A stretch of DNA of 64,000 bases from Schistocephalus solidus (Eukaryota > Platyhelminthes > Cestoda > Diphyllobothriidea > Diphyllobothriidae), in NCBI GenBank assembly GCA_017591395.1, contig WEDG01001551.1, forward strand, positions 146,727-210,726, given 5' to 3'. The notes under the pieces are model-generated. The model ran no database searches and was not told where the DNA came from. It was given only the letters and a program-made list of their open reading frames with translations. Positions 10,703-23,032 of this stretch are shown in pieces (within the stretch, counting starts at the first letter, position 1; each line of letters begins with the position of its first letter). The position numbers were made by a program, and so were the translations under genes.

Positions 10703-11049
10703 ATAAATGTTCCTTAAGCAGATCGGTGAGCCACACACTATCATCATATTCCCGATCGCAACCGACAAAGCAACGAGCCCGTGGCTCAATGGTAGAGCGT
10801 TCGACTCAAATATCAAAGGTCGCGGGTTCGAATCCCAGGTGTTCCACACTTGGGATTGGGTATGACTGGCTGATGACGGCTAATAAGCCAGAAATGGCCA
10901 TTCCGGTCTCCCTTGTCTTTGTCGGTTCCACATTATCAACATATGCTTCACGTCGCTATGCGACTGCCTGTGAGTACTCTAGTCTGAGTTCCAGGGCACA
11001 ACGGAACGTAAATGTTCCTTAAGCAGATCGGTGAGCCACACACTATCAT
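10703..11049 (+). mobile_element. 305-bp tRNA-derived repeat, complete unit with terminal redundancy
   Basis: A full unit plus overlap: the roughly 41 bases from TAAATGTTCCTTAAGCAGAT at 10,704 recur at 11,009, a 305-bp period. Box A (TGGCTCAATGG, 10,782-10,792) and an exact box B (GGTTCGAATCC, 10,825-10,835) form a tRNA-like head, followed by the hammerhead-like segment and a tail ending GGAAC. Both ends abut (AT)n tracts, so the insertion went into an AT microsatellite. The box arrangement predicts RNA polymerase III transcription on this strand. No ORF is expected to be translated. Confidence 0.88.
10858..10912 (+). ncRNA. Hammerhead-like ribozyme core in the 305-bp repeat
   Basis: Stem I 5' strand GGG-TAT-GACTGG (10,858-10,869), conserved core CTGATGA (10,870-10,876), stem II GGCT-AATA-AGCC, GAAA (10,891-10,894), palindromic stem III ATGG/CCAT, cleavage-type triplet ATT (10,900-10,902), stem I 3' strand CCGGTC-T-CCC (10,903-10,912). 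Stem I has six pairs (one G-U), an internal loop and three more pairs, as in natural type I hammerheads. Against: the 10.1-11.1 pair is C.A instead of G-C, and stem III has no loop, so it would need a dimer (double hammerhead). It lies 22 nt after box B in the same sense. Confidence 0.5.
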
Positions 11050-11065
11050 ATATATATATATATAT

Positions 11066-11222
11066 GAAATGGAACCGAAAAAGACAAGGGAGACAAGAAT
11101 GGCTATTTCTGGCCTTTTAACCGTCATCAGCCAGTCATACCCAATCCATTTCATCATATGCCACACGTCGCTATGCGACCGCCTGCGAGGGCTCTAGTCT
11201 GAGCTCCAGGGCACAACGGAAC
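11066..11222. mobile_element. 305-bp repeat, chimeric fragment between AT tracts
   Basis: 11,066-11,150 is the minus-strand core (GAAATAGCCATT, CTGATGA present). It then switches to plus-strand tail sequence (CACGTCGCTATGCGAC, CAGGGCACAACGGAAC). Both ends abut (AT)n runs (11,046-11,065 and 11,223-11,240). The mid-element orientation switch suggests template switching or an inverted join. Confidence 0.8.
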
Positions 11223-11373
11223 ATATATATATATATATATGGTAGTGTGGGGCTCACCGATCTGCTTAAGGAACATGCATGTTCCGTTGTGCCCTGGAGC
11301 TCAGACTAGAGCCCTCGCAGGCAGTCGCATAGCGACGTGTAGCATATGATGGAATGGAAACCGACAAAGACAA

Positions 11374-11428
11374 GGGAGACCGGAATGGCCATTTCTGGCT
11401 TATTAGCCGTCATCAGCCAGTCATACCC
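11374..11428 (-). ncRNA. Hammerhead-like core, array unit 2
   Basis: Identical in layout and core bases to the 10,858-10,912 motif: CTGATGA, GGCT-AATA-AGCC, GAAA, ATGGCCAT, stem I GACTGG/CCGGTC. Confidence 0.48.
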
Positions 11429-11678
11429 AATCCCAAGTGAGGCACACCTGGGATCCGAACCCGCGAACTTTGGTATTTGAGTCGAACGCTCTACCACTGA
11501 GCCACGGGCTCGTTGTTTTGTCAGTTGTGATCGGGAATATGATGATAGTGTGGGGCTCACCGATCTGCTTAAGGAACATGCATGTTCCATTGTGCCCTGG
11601 AGCTCAGACTAGAACCCTCGCAGGCAGTCGCATAGCAACGTGTAGCATATGTTGATAAGGTTGAACCGACAAAGACGA

Positions 11679-11733
11679 GGGAGACCGGAATGGCCATTTC
11701 TGGCTTATTAGCCGTCAACAGCCAGTCATACCC
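11679..11733 (-). ncRNA. Hammerhead-like core, array unit 1 (core mutated)
   Basis: Same 55-nt layout, but the core reads CTGTTGA, so A6 is lost and catalysis would not be expected from this unit. Confidence 0.42.
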
Positions 11734-11938
11734 AATCCCAAGTGTGGCACACCTGGGATTCGAACCCGCGACCTTTGGTATTTGAGTCGAACGCTCTACC
11801 ACTGAGCAACGGGCTCATTGTTTTGTCGGTTGTGATCGGGAATATGATGATAGTGTGGGGCTCACCGATCTGCTTAAGGAACATGTATGTTCCGTTGTGC
11901 CCTGGAGCTCAGACTATAGCCCTCGCAGGCGCTCTCAT

Positions 11939-12102
11939 AGCGTTCGACTCAAATACCAAAAGGTCGCGGGTTCGAACCCCAGGTGTGCCACACTTGGGAC
12001 TGGGTATGACTGGCTGATGACGGCCAGTAAGCCAGAAATGGCCATTACGGTCTCCCTTGTCTTTGTCGGTTCCACTTTATCAATATATATATATATATAT
12101 AT
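11939..12102 (+). mobile_element. 305-bp repeat, partial plus-strand copy fused to the minus array
   Basis: Starts inside the tRNA-like head (CGTTCGACTC), keeps box B (GGTTCGAACCC) and the core at 12,002-12,056, and ends in an (AT)n run. It joins the opposite-strand array at about 11,938, giving a palindromic junction. The core keeps CTGATGA and GAAA, but position 1.1 is A (mismatch with G) and stem II has one mismatch. Confidence 0.82.
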
Positions 12103-12123
12103 GATAATGTGGAACCGACTGCT

Positions 12124-12920
12124 TCACGCGCTCATTGCATGCCGGTTTCGATCAGGACAAGGGAGACTGGAATGGCCATTTCTGGTTTATTAGCCGTCGT
12201 TAGCTAGCCATACCCAACCACAGGTCTCCAGTTACTCTTGTCTTTGCCGGTCATACTATTCTGCATATATAGGTATGCATATAACCAAGTGTTGCACAAA
12301 AAGTGCGAAACTGAGAACTCAAAGAGTAAACCAAGTGCGGAATATCTGCCTTGAAAGTATTATTCTCTACCCGTACAGCATGGTGCGTCTAAATATCCTA
12401 ATCGTAATTAGCCGACCGAGAAAAAGGTGCATTTAAAGTAACATCCGACAGTAACAACCTGATTCATCACTGACACCAGCTATATAAGGCATGTGGTGAA
12501 GCCTTTCCCTTAGCTTACCTCTGGTCTAATTCCCTTAGGTGTGAGGGGTGAGCAGGAGGTAGCAGGCCATGTGGATCAAATTCGCTGTAAGGTCTTCCGA
12601 CGAGGTGGTGCAAAGAAGACGGTCAATAACGATGGCGTGACCTTGCAACTTGATGCCAAAAAAGCATTTGTTGTGATAGTCATGAGAAGACAACATGATA
12701 CACAAGGTCGTTCTATTTCCAGCTCACCTAACACGCCACTTTCAAGCGAGAATGCAAGTCCCAGGAAGTAATTGAGAAGCATGCGTGATAGATGGAACAA
12801 GAAATTTAGTCGCCCGACAATTCGAATTCACACATCTTTCACAAAGCTCCGCTAAGCGCAGCAAAACCACACTGATAACTTTTTCAGCTCGTGGAAGATA
12901 TCAAATGACGATGTTCAGCG
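12124..12920 (-). repeat. Right arm of the 0.8-kb inverted repeat
   Basis: Reverse complement of 7,560-8,355. The outer boundary at 12,920 (GTTCAGCG) is where the left arm meets the PLE endonuclease fragment. The inner end holds a decayed 305-bp core (12,161-12,215, core CTAACGA). The arms are about 3.8 kb apart. Confidence 0.92.
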
Positions 12921-13009
12921 AGTTTTTTCGGCAAAAATTAGTTGTTATGAGGCCCCGCTTTCTCATGGAAACAGGACCTACAGATTGAATCTAACAGGCA
13001 ACGTCAACG

Positions 13010-13110
13010 GCATGCCGTACGGAGTGGACTCAGCGACGGCAGACTTGTGTAGCATCTACAAATCTCACTCCTCCCTCACTCAACTTCCTTCGATGGTAAG
13101 ACGATGTCAA
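13010..13110 (-). mobile_element. RTE 3'-tail fragment
   Basis: Diverged match to the 3' non-coding end of the RTE at 54.9-60.3 kb (GACTTG, CAGCATCTAC-like words, CTCACTCCTCC, AAGACGACGGAGG). 13,111-14,637 otherwise shows only unrecognised ORFs and is intron. Confidence 0.55.
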
Positions 13111-14637
13111 GACGACGGAGGTTGAGTGCAGGTACCATGCACGACAAAGCTAAATAACCCGGCTACGCGTGCTACATACTACCTGTACCCCACTACGTGC
13201 ACAAGGCTTCTGCAAAGGCAACTTGGATCTCACGTGCGTGGGAATGCCAAAACAACGAAAGCTATAAAGAGCAATTGCAGTTTGATAATCATTCCAAAAA
13301 GAGCGACAGTTCTTCTGTCCGTTGGAAATCATCCAAGCCACTACTCTGAGCACGTCGTGACGGATTCAAGCGTGTCTGACTTTTATGATGAACCAGGCAC
13401 TGCTCTACCGTGAAGATAGAGATCCTAGGAACCACTTGACTGTCTAAGATAAATGGCTGAGAAGGCGTCAGGGCATAGGTCTAATGCATGTTACACGCAT
13501 GTATGGCATAAATAACGGGTTCGCTACAAGCACGTTCCCCCTCCGAGGAAATGTAATGTATTGCAGCATCAGAATCGACAGGGAATCGGACTCCCGAGCA
13601 AGCCGAGTCGGTCAAGTCAATCAAAAATAGCAAGTCTCGCTGATAAACCGTTTTCTAAAAATGCGAGGAGTCACGGGACCCTTCTGTCTACTTAACGGTA
13701 TGACGCCGACACAGAAATATTCTGTAATGGCAAACGGAAAGCTAACATTTTAAATTCAACTGCCTTCTGAGAATTCTCAAGTTGAAAGGACAACAGCGGA
13801 TTCTCAAAACTCAGGAGTCAGCGTTGGTTATCACCCACAGCATCTTTCACACGATCAGGTAAGACAGAGCAGCCATGTGATACGTACATCTGGCTACGTC
13901 GTCAGAAAACAAGTGGTATTGCTGGGGAGTCCATCGGCCTCTGTGAGCAAACGTCCACCTGCCAACGTGTACCTCTAATTCCCGTAGCGGATGATGTTAT
14001 TCAGAAAGGGTCTACCGAGCATGGTCGAAATACTGCGTGTTTACGACCATCAATAACGTACCAAAGCTCTACGACAAGTTTCCCCCAAAGTGCTGAGGCT
14101 GACAGCCTAAATGGCCTCGGTGCCCTGCTCGGTGTCTGTTGTATCTTTCAGGGAAATCAGAGCAGGGTGTTAGTTCATGTTTTTAACATTTACGACACAT
14201 TTCGGGCAAGATAATGTTATCTGATAAACTTGTGCAACCGTAGCTGTGATAGGCCACAAGTTTAATCCTCGATTTGACTCAACGGTCGCAGTTTCTACAC
14301 AACCGGAGTTATCTAGCTGTTTAAAGTACTTAGAGTCCTCTCTCTGTGTAGCTGAGGTAAAGGATCATTTACATAGTAAGTGTAGGACGAATGCCTGATT
14401 CGTGAAAAATCGAGGAAATGGAAGCTGGGTGCTTTCGAAGATGCAGGTACAAAAACCAGTTGTGACTAAATGCCTTTTGGGGGACCCCATTGAAAGAAGT
14501 CATGCCACTGAAGCAGCAAGGGAAGCTTGCATATCGTTACTACCCAGAGTTGGACATGATAAAACGAGGCATCAATTTGAACATGAAAACAAACTATTAC
14601 AGTCAAGTGCATTGAAGCACAAAAGCATTGGTTTTAC

Positions 14638-15036
14638 CTCCACCAGGAGTCGAAAAGCGCACTTCTGTCCTGACATGAGTGGACAATGCTGGTGGACGCC
14701 GGGTGACTTTACTTCCAGCGGCTCCATTTCTAGGGAAAGCGAGGGAAGAGCTGAGCGTAATGCGCTGCAGATCTTTTTGTCAGCGAAGTCGAGGCATGGT
14801 GAGATGTCCTCTACATCGAGGCGTAACATAAACGCATGTTCAAGGACCGTCTTGCTTGGCGTGGTAGAACTCAAAGGCACTAACAGTGAATCTGAGTCAC
14901 CGTCAATTACATCGGATCCGCCGGATTGCGAACGACTTCGTGAGGAAATCTCTCGATAGACGAGAAGGGAGGAGGTAGGCGAAGCGTTCCCGGAGAGGGA
15001 GAGCCAGCATCCGCCGTCGACCCAATCAACAAATTC
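14638..15036 (-). CDS. RAB3IP-like: Rabin8-like exon 5 (C-terminal domain, first part)
   Basis: A 399-nt, 133-codon exon, phase 0 at both ends, encodes EFVDWVDGG, then a Ser/Asp-rich insert (SRSRSQSGGSDVIDGDSDS), then LDVEDISPCLDF, an acidic/hydrophobic helix, and HCPLMSGQKCAFRLLVE. EDISPCLDF and the C..L.GQKCAF stretch align with the EDI.PCL.F and kkCALtG blocks of Rabin8/GRAB. The acceptor is TTTCTTTGAAG|GAA and the donor GAG|GTAAAA. The insert of about 40 residues between EFVDW and EDISPCL is longer than in vertebrates. An ORF on the opposite strand over the same bases is a shadow. Confidence 0.88.
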
Positions 15037-17979
15037 CTTCAAAGAAAGCAAACATAGATATTGAATTAAAAGAACTGAAAAGGAGTATTAGATCAATAAT
15101 AAACAGTGTACCTAATGAAATACGTAACTTTTGCCAACACGTATGCATACACGATGCTCAGCACGCTATAACTTAGGATAGAGGTATTTATACACTTTCT
15201 ACTGAAGCTCTGTCAAGGGACCGAGGCAGTGATTACATGGGACTGTCAAGAATTATAACAAAAATGCGAACTTCTTTTTCTGAATTCGTCTCAATTTCAT
15301 AAGACCTCAGTGTTGTGTATATTATGTTTACCCGGCTCATTTACGCCCGACCCCGTCTCCGGTCTTATTGACTGTGTCGTGACACGGGGTACGGGCAAGT
15401 GAGGGAAAAGGGTATGCGGCAGATTCAGCGCCAGTCACCGCGCTTTCTTTCAGCCTGTTAAAGTACGTGGTGGACATAGTCGAATTTGACGGTCGGGCTG
15501 CCATGTTTACCCGGCGGCATAATTAATGAGACGTGATGAGCGAAATTTAGATGACCAGCCTGTGCGACCTTGAAAGTTGTGTTTTTGGTATTAACTGACC
15601 GCATCCAGGAAAACACATTTTTTTCTGTTGCAGAATAGGTTTTGCAAGCTGTTCTATCAACAACTTCGGACACGTCAACGTCCCATTGCGTTCATGCAAG
15701 TTTCCTATGCTAATGATCACCACAGATAACATCTGCCTACTTATACGTGCGTCACCAGAGGGGACATCAATGTGAATGAGAATGATTTACTAAAACTTTT
15801 ATCACCAACTTAAAAATTTATTACTCAGTCGGAACGCAAGAAGTGAGGAAGAGAATGTACTTTCAGCAAAAGAAGTTTCTTCTTCGGCGTAATTTCATGC
15901 TTTAAAAAAACCATATTGGCGCCTAAAGGTAGTCCGTCGTTTTACTATATTCTTAGATTTTAGACTTATTCAAATGTCTCGCAAGTAACCGCGACAGGGC
16001 CCACCAGTAATCGCCATTTTAACTCTTGAGCATAGTACTAGATGTCAACTACTTTCGGCTGATATGCACTGATATGGCCACTCTAGTGCATTAAGAATAG
16101 TCAAACGGAGCCTATAGGCAAGCAAAGATAACAAAAATGAGGTAGGACCAGAGAATACGGACCCGCCCCCACCGTAATACACGTGGCCTTGACCTAAATT
16201 TCAGGAAGATAAGGGTTCGAGTTGGCGTAAGAACTCGGAAACAGGTACACCTCCCGAGGCCCACCTGTAGGACGGGGCTTCCTATCTCCGTGTCTTACCA
16301 AAAATGACTCCAGTGAAATGAGAAAAGGCAGTTTTTTTCGTCTAAGGCGGAGAGTGTAAGTAGCTGGTAAGAAGTGCATAAGCGAGCGAAATGCTCCGAC
16401 TTTTTGCTGACCTTGCTTTCGATGTGGACATTACTCAACGAAAAGTCCCAATGAAGAGTAAAATGCATGGTAGTTTCTAAGTGAACAAAAGCATATTCAT
16501 CGTAGGCCTTCATTTTGGAACTGCATTTTCTTTGGCGGCACAAGCCGGCATCTGCATGAAAAAAAATAAGGTCCCAGAACTCAAGAACTGTCTTACTTCG
16601 AAGGTTTAATAAGCACAACCTGCAGAACCTATCGTTCTCGACAGTCGGTTGATAACCTCGAAGACCGTAAAGTATTCGTTGGCATTTCAAAGACGTCAAG
16701 GACATCAGTGGATTTCAGCACCTCCAGAAGGCGCACGGTAATGTTACGAAAAAACTCCGTTGATACACAGAAGGCGAAGAAGCTCACGACTACATCCACC
16801 AATTAAAATCTAATTTATTGGTTACATACCGGCCCCTAGCATGTGAGCTTCGTTCTTTGGACATTTTTATCTGCCAAATCAGCCGGAAACCTCTTCACCG
16901 CAGTCAAATACACCTCAAGCAATGCGAAATCGGAGCATTAAATCAAAACCTAGCAGCTGACTGACTGCTATTCTGCCTATTCCCAATGGAGATAAGCGAA
17001 ATCGTTATCTTAAACGGTGCTGTGCTTATGCTGGTTTCTTTACCCAACAATCTGCATGGACAAGTATTGTGTACTTCTAGAAATCAAAGTTACTCACTTG
17101 ATATAAATTTGTTCGGTTTCGGCTGTGTCATGTTTCTTAAGAAAAATGTCACTTGGTCAACGTAGGAGTACTTCAAACAATTTACTTGCGTTTTCCTTTA
17201 ACGACTTACTTTTATTCTTAATTGGGCGTTGACATCGATATATTGGAGTCGATTTCTGATAAATTATAGATTTTACGTAAAATCGAGCAACCTTCATGAA
17301 TTGTGTGACTTCTTTTACAGTATAACGTAATAACTAACTCCTACATATTGTACCAGAACAACAGCTCACAAACGCACCGCAGTAAAAATATAAAATACGG
17401 GTCAGTGACATTCCAGCTGCTAACCGACGAAGTGACAACATAATACATGAACACGTGTAAAGTGTAAAAAGTAATTATCTATCATTAAAATGCGCCGAAG
17501 CAATTCTAAGCGTATTCAGATAATCTGAATGGTTAAGCTTTAAGAAGACAATAAGAAATCCGCGAATGTAGCTGGATTTCACTTGCACATTTACAAATGA
17601 TGTTCGAAGTTACCAATTGCGGGTAAAAATGCTGTCACCCAAATTATACGTCCCGGATGTTCTCATAGTTGGTGGCTGCCTATTATCCAATACGCGGCTG
17701 TGAGTTCGACTCGGAGGGTAATTTCATTAGAATTACGTGTATTTAAGCCTAAATTAGAGTAGATTTCGGAATTTTTAAGGGTGAAGATTACCAGGGCGAT
17801 TGACAACGTGGTCTAGTTGCTGGCATACAGTAGGTGTCCTAACTCATGAAATCTGAAGAATTTTATTAGTTTTGGCCCGTTTCGCAAAATAAAGCACACG
17901 GCGTCCACCAAAATTTTACGTCAATAAAGAACCGATCGTTAAAAAAAATATGGTTTTTTGGTTTACAAATTAATATAAC
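15037..17979. other. Intron 4, proximal part
   Basis: Contains a diverged RTE 3'-tail fragment in plus sense (about 15,345-15,510: CCGTCTCCGGTCTTATTGAC and GGTGGACATAGTCGAATTTG). A weak tRNA-like B-box word (GAGTTCGACTC) occurs near 17,703. The remainder is AT-rich with no recognised content. Confidence 0.5.
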
Positions 17980-19710
17980 ATTGTCCAGAAATGTTAATTT
18001 TTTTAGAATAGGTACAGATTACGAAAATGTGAAAAATTGACCTAGTTGAGTAAACTGAAGTTTTAAATGTATAGCATGCCTGACCATGCAATTAAACAAG
18101 TGAATGAAGCAGAAAAAGCCGAAGTACTTTTGAAAATAGTCTTTTTCAGAGTTTTGTACATACATATTCCTCTAGATTAAACGCAACGTAAAGTATGGCC
18201 GTCATCAAGCAGCTTAACATGAAAGTGCATATTCCAACACCGTTTCACAAGAATTCGTCGTTTTTCTTCCGTTTGTACATTGTCTTAGATTCTTTTGACC
18301 AAGGCAAGCAGATTTTCGCTTCATTGCGCTGATTGGGATGTCACATGAATATAATATCTCATAAGCTTACATGTTCACAGGTCAGTCAATGACTAATAAA
18401 TTTAAATAGAATCGTCAGGTGCAATCGTAAACGAACCATTTGGTGTATATAAAGAGGACTATTCTATTGTTAAATTTCTCTATAAATATTTCGAATTTTC
18501 TATTACGATGAGTTGCAGATAGTCTTTGAAAATGAGGTGAATTCTTTGCGATTTTCAGTGTCTTAAGTTGACTGCCCATAAATGTATATTCCGTTCGATG
18601 TGTTTGGTAAAACCCTCAAAATAACATATTTATTTAAAGCATTTACCGAAGCAGTAACTTTTTCGACATTCTTTCAAATGTAGACAGCCATCTGGGTCAT
18701 ATTTGTAGACTCACACAAACATGAAAACTCGCTGCCATGAAAAATCCACATCCACAACAAAAGCTGGGAAAATATATGCCTAATATTAGTTAAAATATTT
18801 TGTATAATAAGTTAACTTTTTAAAAAAAGCTTTAATAAAACGTTTCGCTGTCGAATTCCTGCGTAAGTAACGTTTTTCAAAGGGAAGTCAAGAAAAAACT
18901 GGGACCATTTGACCAAATTTTCGACTTCACTGAAAAGTATGGATACAATTTCTATTTAAAATTAAAGAACTCTCTTTTCTCTTTCTATTGAAGCGTTTTT
19001 CGATATATTTGCTTACTCCTCAGTCTAGTTCTTAGCTTTCAAACACTCAAGAGTGGCCGAATATATACTTAGAATTTGCGATGAAATGTAAATTTTCTGC
19101 CACTTCCGTTTTAAATTTTCTTATTCATTTATTGTCAACTGCAGACTGAAATTGTCTTTTCAGGTTTCGCGTACGTCGTGACTGCGAAAAGTCGCGGTGT
19201 ATCATCGCGTCTCGTATATATGCGCATTTAAGTTCCTAACTATCGGTGTGGTAAAACAAATACATTCACAAAAGTTTATTACAGCGTTGTTTGGTACAAA
19301 ACGCCATAACTTTTTTCAACTAAATTTGTCATCACTTTGCCGTAAAAAATGTAAGCTCTCAAACATGTATTCACCTGATTTTTGTGAAAACAAAACCAAA
19401 TTTACCGTTCTACGAAGGGATATATTCCAAATTTTTCCAGCTTATATTAATGTTCATGCATAGTAATGCGCATAAAAACAAAAAGTTTTGATCTGTAGCT
19501 TGTAATAGCGTACGCAAATTCCGGGATGGCAAGTAACGTCTGATTTTGCCCCGTTTTCCCTTAAATAAACTGATCTGAAGTGATCTCTTTATTATTAAAC
19601 AGCTTTTTCTTCATAAATTTCATCCAATAAACAGAACTAACACCTTAAAATGTCTACCCTGCTACTACCTCAAATTCTGATATAGACATTTCATGAGTTA
19701 GGGAATCTAC
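17980..19710 (+). repeat. Left arm of a 1.7-kb AT-rich inverted repeat
   Basis: Matches the reverse complement of 26,497-28,205 along its whole length at roughly 80% by eye. Shared words include CTTTTGAAAATAGTCTTTTTC, AAATTTAAATAGAATCGTCAGGTGC and CAAATTCTGATATAGACATTT (each split by a few changes elsewhere). No coding signal persists in both arms. The outer end stops exactly where a PLE piece begins. Confidence 0.88.
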
Positions 19711-19937
19711 TGTAGGTCGGGTTTCTCCCTCCGTATACACGTCACTTCCAAGTAGCGCAAGGCCCGAGTTGTTCGTGCCCGAACAGGTATTCGGAAAGCT
19801 GTTTTGGAGTCAACAGAGTGACCACTGTCCAACAGATTTTTAGTAATCGAAAACCATGGTAGTTGATTGTCTTGTTTAAACGGCCAATCATGCAAATGCT
19901 CAGCGGCCCTGGTCACCAATTGCCTCTGCGTTCAGTA
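19711..19937 (-). mobile_element. Inverted copy of a PLE 3' end
   Basis: Minus-strand reading gives DWPFKQDNQLPWFSITKNLL and DSGHSVDSKTAFRIPVRART, the same peptide (diverged) as the plus-strand end of the PLE at 21,355-21,560. It sits head-to-head just 5' of that PLE. PLEs are known for partial, inverted terminal copies. Confidence 0.88.
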
Positions 19938-21610
19938 ACGTAAAGCTGCTAGAACGCAATTAAAACCACTAACCAAAAAATACTTGGTTGCCATTTTCAC
20001 ATTGAAACAGTCTGAACAAATAATAATTGCCAAGCCTGGCAAAAGCCATGGAGTAGTCATGCTTAAACGAAAGGACTATATGAGAAAAATGGAATCTATT
20101 TTAAATGACCAGATTACATTTCACCTAGAGCCATCAGGAAAAGAGGAAATTAAGCAACGGAAAATCAATCTGGAAAATGGTTAAGCAGTTGCTGGACAAA
20201 AACCCGATTGATACTAATACCACGCTATCCCTAAAACTAAGAAGGAAACCAATATTCCTAGACTACATGGACTACCCAAAACGCATAAGAAGGATATACC
20301 TCTACGACCCATTTTCTCTATGTTTAATGAACCTCAAAATAGACTAGTAAAATGGCTTGTCAGGGAGCTAGAGTTAATTTGACAACTGTGTTCCACTTAC
20401 ATTATAAAAGACAGTCTTCATTTTATTGAAGAGATTAAGCGCCAACATATCACCGGCAACTGTATGATTGCCTTAGACGTGGAATCGTTATTTAAAAAGG
20501 CACCATTGGATGAAACAATAGATGTTATATGCATCCATATGGCTAAAACCCGTCTGTCGCCCGAAGTAAAATGTTGACACTCGGCACCAAAAATGTTCAA
20601 ATTCTGTTTAGACGGAGTCGCGATGGGAAATCCGCTCGGACCAACCTTCGCCGACGTTTTTACGGGTCACCTAGAAGAAAAGGTGTCTTCCAAATTAAAG
20701 ATGACAACATTATAAAGAATATACATGTATTCACGATTGCTGATAACAAGAAAGAAGCTGAAGACATTCTTACTGCCATGAATAAATAGCATCCTAAGAT
20801 AAAATTCACAAAGGAAATGTAACAGTGCAACAAGCTACCCTTCTTGGACGTCCTCGTGTTCAGAGACAAAGATAGTTAAATAAGGCGCTATGTATTCCAC
20901 AAAAATACCTGGATAGGGCAATACTTGAAATTTACAAGCTTTGTGCCAGTACAATGGAAACGAAATCTGGTACACTCGTTTTCAAGGAACGAGAAATATT
21001 CGTTTTATAGAAACCCTAGATGCAGAAATAGCTCTAATCAAAGAAGCCTTACTTAACTGTGGATAGCCTGCATGCTTCATTCAAAAATACAGCAACCCTA
21101 TACGGTCAAAAGTGACAGAGCAGTCAGTTCCGAAAAAGCCCGTTATGATATCTTTACCCTTTAAGGGTGACAACATTTATAATACAATCAAGCGACGGTT
21201 ACGCTGCACCATAGAAAGAACATGCAATGCAGCTGAGGTATTTGTCAGCCCTACTAGAAGCCTGTCAATCAACCAGCCAAAGGATACCTTGCCGGTGCAC
21301 GCCACGCCAACTTGTGTTCATGGATTCCCGTGCAACTGCGGATGCAAGCACATTGGGCGAACTCAGAGGCAATAGGCAACCAGGGCCGTTGGGTATTTGC
21401 CCGATTGGTCGTTTAAACAAGACAATCAACTACTACGGTCTTCGATTATTAAACATCTGTTGGACAGCGGTCACTCTGTTGACCCCAAAACAGTTTTTCG
21501 AGTACTTGTACGGGCACGAATAACTCAGGCCTTGCGCTACTTGGAAGCAACTTTGTCAATCGCAAATTGCTCTGGTAATCTTCACCCCGGGATTTACTCA
21601 TGTCTGTGAG
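19938..21610 (+). pseudogene. Penelope-like element 3 (RT and GIY-YIG endonuclease), dead
   Basis: In order: IIIAKPGKSHGVVMLKRKDY (PLE RT N-terminus), LPKTHKKDIPLRPIFSMFN near 20,280, a LDVESLF.KAPLDETID motif near 20,490, then DGVAMGNPLGPTFADVF near 20,610-20,660. The YxDD box is not recognisable; the bases before FTIADNKKEAEDIL read KNIHV. LPFLDVLVFRDKD follows, and the endonuclease CVHGFPCNCGCKHIGRT is at 21,310-21,370. Several stops and frameshifts occur. Belongs to a subfamily distinct from the 9-10 kb PLE. Confidence 0.88.

Positions 21611-23032
<1,422 letters not shown>

Larger units (their letters stand above)
11241..11938 (-). mobile_element. Tandem head-to-tail array of the 305-bp tRNA-derived repeat
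   Basis: About 2.3 units on the minus strand. The head motif GAGCCCG occurs with its first base at 11,816 and again at 11,511, exactly 305 bp apart, and both copies keep box A, box B and the core. The left end stops at an (AT)n tract with the same terminal word (CACACTA) as the 10,703-11,049 copy. Head-to-tail dimers with a fixed period are expected if the source RNA is circular or multimeric. Confidence 0.9.

Noticed and set aside
10775..10840. tRNA gene on the plus strand, and similar tRNA-like segments at 8,345, 11,450, 11,760 and 28,320
   Set aside because: Box A and box B are good, but the acceptor stem does not close and the same sequence recurs as the head of a dispersed repeat.
14402..14959. 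185-codon plus-strand ORF
   Set aside because: Antisense shadow of Rabin8-like exon 5, whose minus-strand peptide has clear family motifs and splice sites.
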